Positions 51,001 through 59,842 of a stretch of DNA of 64,000 nucleotides are shown one piece after another. The stretch spans positions 19,502-83,501 of the forward strand of contig JAZNHG010000038.1 of NCBI GenBank assembly GCA_045576855.1, in the 5' to 3' direction. Source of the DNA: Colimorpha sp045576855. GTDB lineage: Bacteria; Bacteroidota; Bacteroidia; Bacteroidales; P3. The notes under the pieces are model-generated. The model did not search any database. It was not told the origin of the DNA and worked only from the letters and a program-made list of their open reading frames with translations. Each line of letters begins with the position of its first letter. The first letter of the stretch is position 1. Both the position numbers and the translations under genes were made by a program.

Positions 51001-51155
51001 GTGGTGTGGTCTGTGTTTTGTCGGTCGACGACAATGCTGGAGATGTGGCCGCCGATGTTTGCCGGTCCCACTTCTCGAATTTGGGCGTTGCTCGCCCCTC
51101 CAGCCAAAGCCATCAGGCCCACAAACAAGCCGAGTAGTACTTTGTTACTTTTCAT
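48009..51155 (-). CDS. Large secreted beta-propeller-like protein with T9SS C-terminal domain
   Basis: A 1048-residue protein with a signal peptide (cleaved near SNAQ). Many segments read like propeller blades of the sortilin/BNR type (VYAGAISGGLYVRTDD, TIFVGTGDDTYTIG, IYVAGTNIWSGEGF, YVGTDNGYFIYNG). The last 80 residues form a type-A T9SS sorting domain (VSIYPNPVMGEANLQL, LRIYDLNGRMVGERQ, KGMYLVNVIIGG). It is likely exported to the surface; ligand or activity is unknown. A -7 box lies 54 bp upstream of the start. Confidence 0.85.
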   Translation of the reverse strand: MKSNKVLLGLFVGLMALAGGASNAQIREVGPANIGGHISSIVVDRQNTDHTTVYAGAISGGLYVRTDDTTVLRTLYSDLGNSDYATQLVNNSDSWHRVRYITTDGFEQNLPVSALAQGPDGTIFVGTGDDTYTIGSTYSKMSAKGCGIFRYNPAEGTFALIPYTSPAANQLFGAVHALDCHVDGNTLYLFAATNSGLYRWTVDMTAGDAAWSANPVRIGETMSIDQLVVIRGLNMAYFTSGNQLFRLSDLNGTTPINITSANSAFGGTSLAIKLAVAPSDNRYLYAMVIGANGLMENIYLTTNGQVWTPLATSSVMPLTFNSGTTCGAIVVDPGNPKHIYVAGTNIWSGEGFLEGAIYQWTKNSYSEYELNSGDYMSAVFNNTVFVHSGIHQIVSHYQVIDGEPRTTYYIATDGGIYSTTSFYMYNNINRGMNSVQVNSVAVSPDGSLISGANNNACPFIEARLEHNGGQTIPSWYDDGSMGNMNHDANILWSGNGGKVAASSFQQLTPQSIRNIFVSSSNANIGRAKADYMDYTNNQTWTFGNQLLTSEMLDGPAIGSISLWENADDHYYKDSIRVGIDLRGSYIKANGDSVSIDNNPNTIIPVNAKVTFLSKNNSDYPFEYTFTKSQKAGDTLVVKNPVVSRLLVIANTTTTQSSVMLTWMPNDFSKIYDSVIDADRDLDDAVKESLREKFMWWAPIFNVKRNTLYNTMNLYIRDAIMSADGRCAFISTYDRESHKSQLYRIGGLAEANYYQYPANTRRQLNYASDSTVRVLTEAKFTINNNEWFNRPISSIAVDPNPERDRIVITFEDYSDGNANVLVIDSASTDNWINHATYLPITGFSGIPAYCAMIEDSTGNIYVGTDNGYFIYNGTSWKHADDLRGVAVTSIVQQTKKLAVRRASNHTGITENKYLFAKTKWPRAIYYGTYGRGIFIDMTYVTDSTNEVSDPEDYNPVSIPTVDGIGTSSVSIYPNPVMGEANLQLNANEAGTAVLRIYDLNGRMVGERQLGFVAEGEHVYSIGTEGLAKGMYLVNVIIGGHTAATKMVVR

Positions 51156-51208
51156 AAATTATTATTTATTAGTTAATTATTTCGTTTCTGTTGTCAAACT
51201 TTAACGCA

Positions 51209-51216
51209 CAAAGATA
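51209..51216 (-). promoter_or_regulatory. -7 box of the beta-propeller T9SS gene
   Basis: On the minus strand TATCTTTG matches TAnnTTTG, 54 bp before the start. No clear -33 box is found. Confidence 0.5.
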
Positions 51217-51378
51217 CGACTTTTTTTTAATATATTGACATTAATGTTCTTTTTTAACGATTTTTTTTCTTTTTCCGCGGCTGTGTCGGGCCGGAGAGAA
51301 AATGGTTGCGGATTTTGAAAAAAAACTGTTCCGACCCGAAAAAGCACCCCTCGCAACGGTCTCAAACTGAGGTTCTCC

Positions 51379-51480
51379 AGGTACCATCTCCTACTCATCT
51401 CCTACCCATCTCCTACCCATCGCCTACCCATCGCCTACCCATCGCCTAGTCGAGTAGGTGATGGGTAGTCCTATGGTAGG
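51379..51480. repeat. Family-2 repeat between divergent genes
   Basis: Six CATCTCCTACCCAT-like units follow GGTACCA, then CGAGTAGGTGATGGGTAG as inverted arm. It lies between the divergent T9SS gene and bat operon, so it cannot be a terminator for either. The rest of 51217-51652 is AT- or G-rich, without features I recognise. Confidence 0.8.
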
Positions 51481-51652
51481 GGAATGATAGGGGATTGCTG
51501 GGCGAAGGTACCGGGTTGTCCCCGTGTGCCGGGGGCGTGGGGTGGTGGGGTAGGGGGCGGGGTGTGTAAAAAAAAGTTAAAGAGGCAATAAAGTTTTTCT
51601 TTTGTAGTTACTAAAGACTGATTAAAGATTTCGAAATATAAATGTACAGAAT

Positions 51653-52657
<1,005 letters not shown>

Positions 52658-52662
52658 TGGTT

Positions 52663-52710
52663 CAGGGGTTAGGGTTTAAGGTTTAAAGTCTAAGGTTTAA
52701 AGTTTTTGGT
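52663..52710 (+). repeat. GTTTAAAG word array inside the bat operon
   Basis: GGTTTAAGGTTTAAAG and GTCTAAGGTTTAAAG fill the spacer between the MoxR and DUF58 genes. The same word occurs before rpe at 12490-12540. Confidence 0.8.
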
Positions 52711-52715
52711 TTCAG

Positions 52716-53579
52716 GTGGATGAAGATATTCTAAAGAAGGTCCGCAAGATAGAAATCAAGGCCCGCGGGTTGAGCCAGCAGATGTTCAGCGGCGAATACC
52801 ACTCGGCCTTCAAGGGGCGCGGTATGGCCTTCAGCGAAGTGCGCGAATACCAGTATGGCGACGATGTGCGCAACATAGACTGGAACGTTACCGCGCGTCT
52901 GGCGCATCCTTATGTGAAGGTCTTCGAAGAGGAGCGCGAGCTGACGGTGATGCTGCTGGTCGATGTGAGTGGCAGCAACCGTTTCGGCACCCACTCTCAG
53001 TTCAAGGAAGAGCTGGCCGCCGAAGTGGCCGCCACGCTGGCCTTCAGTGCGATAGCCAACAACGACAAGGTGGGTGTGCTGCTCTTCAGCGACCGCATAG
53101 AGAAGTTTATCCCGCCCAAGAAAGGCCGCAGCCATATCCTGCGCATCATCCGCGAGCTTATAACCTTCCGTCCGCAGTCGGGCGGCACCGATATCGCGCT
53201 GGCGCTGGGCTACTTCCAGAATGTCATCAAGCGCCGCTGCACCGCCTTCCTGCTGAGCGACTTCTACGACCGTGGCTACAGCGACGCGCTGAAGCTCACG
53301 GCAGGCAAGCACGACTTGGTGGCTCTGCGTCTGGTGGACCGTCGCGAGGTGGGTATGGCCAACCTGGGCATGGTGAAGTTCTACGACCCCGAGAGCACCG
53401 AGACCGTGTGGGTAGACACCGGCAGCGCCGCCGTGCGCCGTGCCGTCGACGCGCGCACCGCCGCCCACAGCCGCGAGGTGGAGGAGACCATGCGCCGTTA
53501 CGGCGTCGACATGGCCACTATGTACACCGGCGAGGATTTCGTCAAGCCCTTGCGCAACCTTTTTAGCAGAAGGAGTTGA
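52716..53579 (+). CDS. DUF58-domain protein of the bat operon
   Basis: A 287-residue protein starting with GTG at 52716; the ATG at 52720 is out of frame. It has the DUF58 signature SGEYHSAFKGRGMAFSEVREYQYGDDVRNIDWNVTARL (given here as landmarks SGEYHS and DVRNIDWN) and a VWA-like domain with the MIDAS string LLVDVSGSN. It acts with the MoxR ATPase upstream. An array of GTTTAAG words separates the two genes. Confidence 0.9.
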   Translation: MDEDILKKVRKIEIKARGLSQQMFSGEYHSAFKGRGMAFSEVREYQYGDDVRNIDWNVTARLAHPYVKVFEEERELTVMLLVDVSGSNRFGTHSQFKEELAAEVAATLAFSAIANNDKVGVLLFSDRIEKFIPPKKGRSHILRIIRELITFRPQSGGTDIALALGYFQNVIKRRCTAFLLSDFYDRGYSDALKLTAGKHDLVALRLVDRREVGMANLGMVKFYDPESTETVWVDTGSAAVRRAVDARTAAHSREVEETMRRYGVDMATMYTGEDFVKPLRNLFSRRS

Positions 53580-53581
53580 TA

Positions 53582-54439
53582 ATGAAAAGAAGAACAATGC
53601 TATACACGACGCTGCTCGCAGCGGCGCTCACTCTGGCAGGTGCGGTGCAGGCGCAGGCTGCGCTGTCGGCCGACACCATTGTGCTGGGCGACCAGACGGT
53701 GGTCCACCTGCCCGCGGGCAGCAGTCTGGGCCCCTCCGCGGGCATCGTGCTGGTGGGCCAGACGGTGGACAGTGCCACCGGTGCCATGCAGGCCGTGGTC
53801 ACCAGCTTCGAGCCGGGCGAGCACTGGCTGCACGTCGACGCCGACTCGCTGCCGCTGGTGGTGCTCGATGTCGAGGTGGATACTGCCTCGGCCGAGATAC
53901 GCGACATAGCGCCTATCGAGAAGGTGCCCTACACCTTCTGGGAGATATTCCGCTGGGTGCTCCTGGCGTTGGTTTTGGCTGCCATCGCGTTGGCTGTGTG
54001 GTGGATTGTTACCCATCGCCAGCATGTGCAGCAGGTGTTGGGCCTGGCCGAGCCGGTCGACACCCGCACCCCCTACGAGCGTGCCACGCAGACCCTGGAG
54101 GCCCTGCGCGAGAAACGCTTGTGGCAGGCCGGCAAGGCCAAGGAATACCACACCGAGCTGACCGACATAGTGCGCCGCTTCATCGAGGAGTCTACCGGCA
54201 TCCGCGCCACCGACATGACCAGCGACGAGACGATAGAGGCCGTGCAGAACGCAGATTGGCAGGTGGACAGCTCGTTGCTACGCGGCATCTTCACCACGGC
54301 CGACCTGGTGAAATTCGCCAAGAGCGAGCCGTTGCCCCACGAGCATGAGGCATCGCTGGACCAGGCTGTGCGCTTCGTGGATGCCCTGTGGCAGCAGGTC
54401 AAGCCGCAGACGACAGGAGAGGAGGCCCCGCATGAGTAA
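53582..54439 (+). CDS. Bat-operon membrane protein between DUF58 and BatA
   Basis: A 285-residue protein. The start at 53582 is the ATG after the upstream TTG. A signal peptide (to about VQAQA) is followed by a short periplasmic region (residues about 27-115), one membrane helix (about 118-140, VLLALVLAAIALAVWWIV) and a helical cytoplasmic domain. Proteins of this layout lie at this place in Bacteroidota aerotolerance operons; the function is unknown. Its end overlaps the batA start by 8 bp. Confidence 0.8.
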   Translation: MKRRTMLYTTLLAAALTLAGAVQAQAALSADTIVLGDQTVVHLPAGSSLGPSAGIVLVGQTVDSATGAMQAVVTSFEPGEHWLHVDADSLPLVVLDVEVDTASAEIRDIAPIEKVPYTFWEIFRWVLLALVLAAIALAVWWIVTHRQHVQQVLGLAEPVDTRTPYERATQTLEALREKRLWQAGKAKEYHTELTDIVRRFIEESTGIRATDMTSDETIEAVQNADWQVDSSLLRGIFTTADLVKFAKSEPLPHEHEASLDQAVRFVDALWQQVKPQTTGEEAPHE

Positions 54440-55424
54440 CATCACCTTTGCCCATCCGTGGGTGTTGCTTGGTCTGCTGCTGGTACCGCTGTTGGCTGGC
54501 TGGTGGCTGTGGCGCTACCGCAAGCAGGATGCCGCTCTCCAGCATTCCAATATCTCGGTCTTCGACGGCATTGGACGCACGTTGCGTGTGCGTCTGCGCT
54601 GGCTGCCCTATGCGCTGCGCCTGCTGGCCGTGGCCGCCTTGGTGGTGGCGCTGGCCCGTCCGCAGAGCCAGCTGAGCCGTCAGGAGATGACTGTAGAGGG
54701 CATCGATATAGTGATGGCACTCGATATTTCGGGCTCTATGCAGGCCGAGGACTTCAAACCCAACAGGTTGGAGGCTGCCAAGAAGGTGGCTGCCGACTTT
54801 ATCGAAGGGCGCAAAAACGACCGTATGGGACTGGTCGTCTTCGCCGGACAAGCCTTCACGCAAGTGCCCCTCACCATAGACCACCATGTGCTGTTGCAGC
54901 AGCTGGGCGGGGTGAAGAGCGGCGTGGTGCGCGACGGTACTGCTATGGGCGACGGATTGGCCACCGCCATCAACCGCATCAAGGACAGCGAGGCCAAGAG
55001 CAAGGTCATCATCCTGCTCACCGATGGCGTGAACAACGAGGGCTCGGTCGACCCCATGTCGGCCGCCGAGATAGCCAAGATGTACGGCATACGGCTCTAT
55101 ACTATCGGTGTGGGGTCGCTCGGCAAAGCCCCGTTCCCCTTCCGCGACCAGTTCGGCAGGGTGCACTACCAGAATATCGACGTCGAGATAGACGAGGCAC
55201 TGCTGGAACGCATGGCCGGCGCTACCGACGACGGGCATTATTTCCGTGCCACCAACAAGAAGGCCCTGTTGGAGATATTTTCCCAAATCGACGAGATGGA
55301 GACCAGCAAGATAGACGTGACGCAATATGCGCAGACCAAGGACGAGCAGGCCCTGTGGCTGTGGCTCGCGCTGGCAGCGCTGGCGCTCGAATTGCTGTTG
55401 CGCTGGCTGTGGTTTAAAATTTAG
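54432..55424 (+). CDS. batA: BatA, VWA-domain membrane protein
   Basis: A 330-residue protein. The start at 54432 overlaps the previous stop by 8 bp. Two N-terminal helices (LLGLLLVPLLAGWWLW; LRLLAVAALVVALA) precede a VWA domain with the MIDAS motif DISGSMQ (residues about 95-101), a TDGVNNEG loop and a C-terminal helix near the end. BatA proteins are linked to oxygen tolerance in Bacteroides fragilis. It is followed by BatB. Confidence 0.93.
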   Translation: MSNITFAHPWVLLGLLLVPLLAGWWLWRYRKQDAALQHSNISVFDGIGRTLRVRLRWLPYALRLLAVAALVVALARPQSQLSRQEMTVEGIDIVMALDISGSMQAEDFKPNRLEAAKKVAADFIEGRKNDRMGLVVFAGQAFTQVPLTIDHHVLLQQLGGVKSGVVRDGTAMGDGLATAINRIKDSEAKSKVIILLTDGVNNEGSVDPMSAAEIAKMYGIRLYTIGVGSLGKAPFPFRDQFGRVHYQNIDVEIDEALLERMAGATDDGHYFRATNKKALLEIFSQIDEMETSKIDVTQYAQTKDEQALWLWLALAALALELLLRWLWFKI

Positions 55425-55431
55425 TATTGCA

Positions 55432-56481
55432 ATGATTCATTTTGAACATATAGAATATTTGTGGCTGCTGGTGGCTGTGGTGCTGCTGGGCGTGGTGTGG
55501 GGCTACGGCGAATGGCGCCGTCGCCGCCGCATGGACCAGTGGGCCGACAGCGGCATGTTCGGCCGTCTCATCCCCGACCGGTCGGGTTGGCGGCCTGTGG
55601 CCAAGATGGTGCTTACCTTGATGGGACTGGCGCTGGTGGTGGTGGCGTTGGCCAATCCCCAGGTGGGCAGCCGTATTGAGAAAGGCAAACGCGCAGGTAG
55701 CGATGTGGCTATATGTCTCGACCTCTCGAATAGCATGATGGCCGAAGACATACAGCCCAACCGTCTGGAGCGTAGCAAGCGGGTGGTGGTCAATCTGCTC
55801 AACAGTCTGGCCGGCGACCGTGTCAGTCTGGTGGCTTTTGCAGGCTCCAGTTTCATCCAGATGCCGCTGACGGGCGACTACAGTGCCACCAAGCTCTTCC
55901 TCGACGAGATGGACTGCAGCATGATAAGCGAGCAGGGTACCGCCATCGGTGACGCCATAGAAAAGGGTATGATGACCCTCGGTTACGGCGACGCTGACCG
56001 CGAGTGGGTGAAGAATAAGAATAGGGCCATCATTGTCATCAGCGACGGTGAGAACCACGAAGACGACGCCGTAGGGGCTGCACGCAATGCCGCTCACGAG
56101 GGTGTGCGCGTGTGCACCATCGGTATGGGTTTGCCCGAAGGGTCGCCTATACCCGAGTTTGATGCCCGTGGGCGGCGCAACAACTACAAGCGTGACCGCG
56201 CTGGCAATGTCATTATGACCCACCTCAACGAGCAGATGCTGCGCGAGGTGGCGCAGGCCGGCGACGGAGTGTATGTGCGTGCCGGCAATGTAAACAGTGG
56301 GCTGAGCGACATCACCAATCTGATAGAGAGCCTCGACAAGGAAGAGTACGGCGAAGCGCAGTTCGCGGCCTACGAGAGCCGTTATATGTATCCTTTGGTG
56401 GCGGGCCTGCTCTGCCTTCTGGTCGAGGTGTTGCTTTTCGAGCGTCGCAACCGCAAATTTGACTTGGACAATATACTATGA
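55432..56481 (+). CDS. batB: BatB, VWA-domain membrane protein
   Basis: A 349-residue paralog of BatA that starts at 55432, 7 bp after batA. It has the same plan: two N-terminal helices, a VWA domain with MIDAS motif CLDLSNSMMAED, a GTAIGDAIEKGM segment, an ISDGENHEDD loop and a C-terminal helix. Together the two probably form the core of a membrane complex with the MoxR ATPase. It overlaps BatC by 4 bp. Confidence 0.93.
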   Translation: MIHFEHIEYLWLLVAVVLLGVVWGYGEWRRRRRMDQWADSGMFGRLIPDRSGWRPVAKMVLTLMGLALVVVALANPQVGSRIEKGKRAGSDVAICLDLSNSMMAEDIQPNRLERSKRVVVNLLNSLAGDRVSLVAFAGSSFIQMPLTGDYSATKLFLDEMDCSMISEQGTAIGDAIEKGMMTLGYGDADREWVKNKNRAIIVISDGENHEDDAVGAARNAAHEGVRVCTIGMGLPEGSPIPEFDARGRRNNYKRDRAGNVIMTHLNEQMLREVAQAGDGVYVRAGNVNSGLSDITNLIESLDKEEYGEAQFAAYESRYMYPLVAGLLCLLVEVLLFERRNRKFDLDNIL

Positions 56482-57242
56482 AACAGGTACTAATCATAAT
56501 CTCAATGCTTGCAGTCGCCATGTCGGCAACGGCCCAGGCCAGCCGGCACCAGTTGCGGCAGGGCAACCGCGACTATAACAAGCAGCGCTACGAGCAGGCC
56601 GAAGTGGGGTACAGGAAGGCATTGGAGCGTGATTCCACCGACTTCCGTGGGCAATACAATCTCGGAAACGACCTCTACCGTCAGGAGAAATATGCCGAAG
56701 CCGCCAGCCATTACCAGCAGGCACTGGCAGCCCCCGGCCTCAATGACCACCAGCGCGCGCAGTCGCTCCACAATATGGGCAACAGTTTCCTCAAGGCAGC
56801 CCAACAATCGGAGCAGATGGAGGGGCTGCAACAAGCTATCAACAGCTACCAGGAGGCCCTGAAGCTGGAACCCAAGCGCGACGATACGCGCTACAATCTG
56901 GCCTATGCCCGCCGTCTGTTGCAGCAGCAACAACAGCAGCAACAGAACCAAAACGGCGACAACAACCAGCAGCAACAGCAGCAGAACCAACAGCAGCAGA
57001 ACCAACAGCAGCAACAGAATCAGCAGGACAAGCAACAGCAACAGAATCAGCAGCAACAGCAACAAGAGCAGAACCAAGACCAGCAGCGGCTGCAACAGCC
57101 TCAGCAGGCCCAGCAAGACCAGCGCAAGCAGGATGCCGAGCGAATGCTGGAGGCTGTGAAGAACAATGAGCGTCAGGCTCTGCGCGACAAGGAACGCTCC
57201 AAGACTCCGGTCCGGGCAAAGAGAACAGATAAAGATTGGTAA
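56478..57242 (+). CDS. batC: BatC, TPR protein with a polyglutamine/asparagine tract
   Basis: A 254-residue secreted or periplasmic TPR protein with a signal peptide (cleaved near TAQA). TPR repeats run from about residue 25 to 145 (YNKQRYEQAEVGYRKAL, YNLGNDLYRQEKYAEAA, NLGN-like motifs). Residues about 150-215 are almost all Gln and Asn, encoded by a CAG/CAA/AAC microsatellite at 56920-57130. A charged tail ends it. The TPR domain probably binds other Bat proteins. Confidence 0.9.
   Translation: MKQVLIIISMLAVAMSATAQASRHQLRQGNRDYNKQRYEQAEVGYRKALERDSTDFRGQYNLGNDLYRQEKYAEAASHYQQALAAPGLNDHQRAQSLHNMGNSFLKAAQQSEQMEGLQQAINSYQEALKLEPKRDDTRYNLAYARRLLQQQQQQQQNQNGDNNQQQQQQNQQQQNQQQQQNQQDKQQQQNQQQQQQEQNQDQQRLQQPQQAQQDQRKQDAERMLEAVKNNERQALRDKERSKTPVRAKRTDKDW
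56920..57130 (+). repeat. CAG/CAA microsatellite in batC
   Basis: About 70 codons made almost entirely of CAG, CAA and AAC, with few GAC/GAG/AAG interruptions. Slippage in units of three would change length without breaking the frame. Confidence 0.9.
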
Positions 57243-57257
57243 CATATTAAAGCAGGT

Positions 57258-59078
57258 ATGAAACGTTTGTTCAGTATATTGGCTTGCCTACTCTGTCTCG
57301 GCACTGCGTTGGGACAGGAGATGACTGTGCAGGCCCCTCAGAGTGTCTATGAGGGTGACAACTTCACGGTGCGCTTTGTTGTCAACGAGCGTGCCAGTGC
57401 ATTCCGAGGTCCTTCGTTCAAGGGCTTCAGCCTTCGTTCAGGACCCAATACTTCCAGCTCGTCCAGCATCAGTTTTGTCAACGGGCAGATGACCTCCTCG
57501 GTCCAGACTGTTTTCTCCTATACACTCACGGCCGATATGGTGGGTACTTTCACGGTCGACCCCGCTACTTGCACGGCCGACGGGAAGAAGGTGAGCTCGC
57601 AGAGCTTCACCATCAAGGTGGAAAAGGCCGACCCTGCCCGTCAGCAGCAGCGCCAGCAACAGCAGCAACGCCAGCAGCAAGCCTACGACCCCTGGGGACA
57701 ACAGCCGCAACAGGCATCTTCGATTGACGAGAAGAGCCTCTTCGCCCGTGCTTCGGTCAATAAGAGCAACCCCTATCAGGGCGAGCAGATTATAGTCACC
57801 TACAAGATTTATACCCAGGTGCCGCTCAGCCAATATGCCATCGACAAGCTGCCTGGCAACCGTGGTTTCTGGGCCGAAGACCTCAGCGAAGGGTCTAAAA
57901 TCAAGCAGTACGAGGAGACTGTGGGCGACCGTCGCTATCAAGTGGCCGAAATACGGCGTGGTGCGCTCTTCGCGCAGGAGAGTGGCAAACTCACTATCGA
58001 GCCCCTCGACCTCAATGTGCTGGCTATGGTGCAGCGTCAGCGCCGTCGTACGGGAACCATCCTTGACCTCTTCGACGACCCCTTCTTCAGTGCCCGCGAG
58101 GCAGTGGAACGTCCGCTGAGCACCAATCGTATCAGTGTCAATGTGCGTCCTTTGCCGGCAGCGCCCGATGGATTTACCGGCGGTGTGGGCCGTTTCGACG
58201 TGCAGGGTGGCCTGACTCTCGACAAGGTGAAGGCTAACGAGGCTGTCAGCTATCGCGTCACTGTCAGTGGCAGCGGCAATCTGATGCTCATCGCAGCCCC
58301 CAGTCCCGACTTCCCCAATGTCTTCGAAGTCTACGACCCTCAGGTGGAGGACAATCTGCGCAAGTCTGAAAACGGCATCAGCGGCAGCCGCACCTACGAG
58401 TGGGTCCTCATTCCTCGCGCCCAAGGTAAGTACACTATCCCCGAGCTTCGGTTCGTATATTTCGACCCCGCCAACGGCCAGTACGTCACTCGTACCATCC
58501 CGCGGCAGGAGATTGAAGTGGAGAAAGGCGATGCACGCAATGTGGCCCATACTGGCAGCAAGGACGACGTTCGCTTGCTCAACAGCGATATCAACTATAT
58601 TCACCCCATCACTCGTCTGCACATGCAGCGCTACTACGACCATGCCGGGCTCGCCTTCTGGATAGCCCTGGCCGTCATTGTGCTGGGCACAGCGGTGGCT
58701 TTGGTGGTCATCAAGCGCCGTCGGGAGGCCGAGCAGGATGTGGCGGGCATGCGTATGAAGCGTGCCGTGCGTCTGGCACGCAAACGCCTCAAACGTGCCG
58801 AATCTCATCTCAAGGACGCTGACAGCGGCCCCTTCTACGAGGAAATCTACCGTGCCATCTGGGGGTGTCTCTCCGATAAATACAGCATCCCGCTCTCTAC
58901 GCTCAGCCGCGAGACGGTCACCCAGTGCCTTGTCGACAAGCAGGTGCCCACCGACCGTCAGGAGCGCATTATGAAGGTGCTCCAGGATGTCGACTTTGCA
59001 CGCTTTGCACCCGGCGATGCACACGCTCAGATGCAGTCCATCTACGATGAGGCGCTCAATATGATTGTCGAACTATAA
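57258..59078 (+). CDS. batD: BatD, large exported protein of the bat operon
   Basis: A 606-residue protein with a signal peptide (to about LGQ). The N-terminal half has BatD-type beta-sandwich domains (SVYEGDNFTVRFVVNE, VNKSNPYQGEQIIVTYKIYT, RRGALFAQESGKLTIEP). A Gln-rich linker (QQQRQQQQQRQQQ) is at about residue 130. One transmembrane helix is at about residues 460-482 (AFWIALAVIVLGTAVALVV), followed by a cytoplasmic helical end. It is the usual partner of BatA-C. Confidence 0.9.
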   Translation: MKRLFSILACLLCLGTALGQEMTVQAPQSVYEGDNFTVRFVVNERASAFRGPSFKGFSLRSGPNTSSSSSISFVNGQMTSSVQTVFSYTLTADMVGTFTVDPATCTADGKKVSSQSFTIKVEKADPARQQQRQQQQQRQQQAYDPWGQQPQQASSIDEKSLFARASVNKSNPYQGEQIIVTYKIYTQVPLSQYAIDKLPGNRGFWAEDLSEGSKIKQYEETVGDRRYQVAEIRRGALFAQESGKLTIEPLDLNVLAMVQRQRRRTGTILDLFDDPFFSAREAVERPLSTNRISVNVRPLPAAPDGFTGGVGRFDVQGGLTLDKVKANEAVSYRVTVSGSGNLMLIAAPSPDFPNVFEVYDPQVEDNLRKSENGISGSRTYEWVLIPRAQGKYTIPELRFVYFDPANGQYVTRTIPRQEIEVEKGDARNVAHTGSKDDVRLLNSDINYIHPITRLHMQRYYDHAGLAFWIALAVIVLGTAVALVVIKRRREAEQDVAGMRMKRAVRLARKRLKRAESHLKDADSGPFYEEIYRAIWGCLSDKYSIPLSTLSRETVTQCLVDKQVPTDRQERIMKVLQDVDFARFAPGDAHAQMQSIYDEALNMIVEL

Positions 59079-59095
59079 TACCCACGCTACAGACA

Positions 59096-59842
59096 ATGAT
59101 ACACACGATACTACTCCATATTGCCCTGTTGGCCTCGTTTGTCAACCAGCAGGTGACTATAGCCCAAGAGGCTGACGAAGCCTATCGCCAGGGCGACTAT
59201 GCCACGGCCATAGAACGCTATGTGGAGGTCCTGGACCGCCAGTGCACATCGGCCGACCTTTACTATAACCTGGGCAACGCCTATTACCGCGCCGGACATA
59301 TGGGCCACGCCATACTGAGCTACAAACGCGCCCTGCGCCTCGACCCCGACATGGACGATGCCAAGCAGAATTTGGCTTTGGCCGAGAGCAAGACGGTGGA
59401 CCGCATAGCTGTGCTTCCTCAGTTCTTCCTGGTGCGGTGGGTCGATGCACTCTGCCGCTCTCTTACGCCGGCGCTGTGGCGCGTGGTGTGGTTGGTGCTG
59501 CTGGCCCTGCTGGGTCTGTCGGTAGTCCTCTTCCGCCGGGGCTCCAATCGCTCGCTTCGCAAGACCGGGCTGGTGGCTGGTGTTGTGGTGCTGCTCCTGC
59601 TGGCCCTCGCCACATGGCTGCTCCTTCGCGCCACCCACCGCTACAATGCCCATGCCGAGGCCGTCGTCATGCAACCGGCCATCACCGTCAAGAGCTCGCC
59701 CGAGGCGCAGAGTGTCGACAAGCTTATCCTCCATGAGGGTACCGTAGTCAACGTATCAGACTCGCTTGGCGAATGGTATAAAATCACTATTGCCGACGGC
59801 ACCACCGGTTGGTGCCTCGCCGCAGACGTCGAGCGCGTATGA
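59096..59842 (+). CDS. batE: BatE, TPR and SH3b protein
   Basis: A 248-residue protein. TPR repeats (EAYRQGDYATAIERYVEVL; LYYNLGNAYYRAGHMGHAILSYKRAL) lie at about residues 25-95. Two membrane helices (VVWLVLLALLGLSVVLF; GLVAGVVVLLLLALATWLLL) are at about residues 130-180. An SH3b-like domain (TVKSSPEAQ, GEWYKITIADGTTGWC) ends it. It closes the classical bat operon; its stop overlaps the next start (ATGA). Confidence 0.9.
   Translation: MIHTILLHIALLASFVNQQVTIAQEADEAYRQGDYATAIERYVEVLDRQCTSADLYYNLGNAYYRAGHMGHAILSYKRALRLDPDMDDAKQNLALAESKTVDRIAVLPQFFLVRWVDALCRSLTPALWRVVWLVLLALLGLSVVLFRRGSNRSLRKTGLVAGVVVLLLLALATWLLLRATHRYNAHAEAVVMQPAITVKSSPEAQSVDKLILHEGTVVNVSDSLGEWYKITIADGTTGWCLAADVERV

Noticed and set aside
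48444..51137. Plus-strand open frame of 897 codons opposite the beta-propeller gene
   Set aside because: It is a shadow with very Val/Gly/Ala-rich composition; the minus-strand frame has a signal peptide and T9SS domain.
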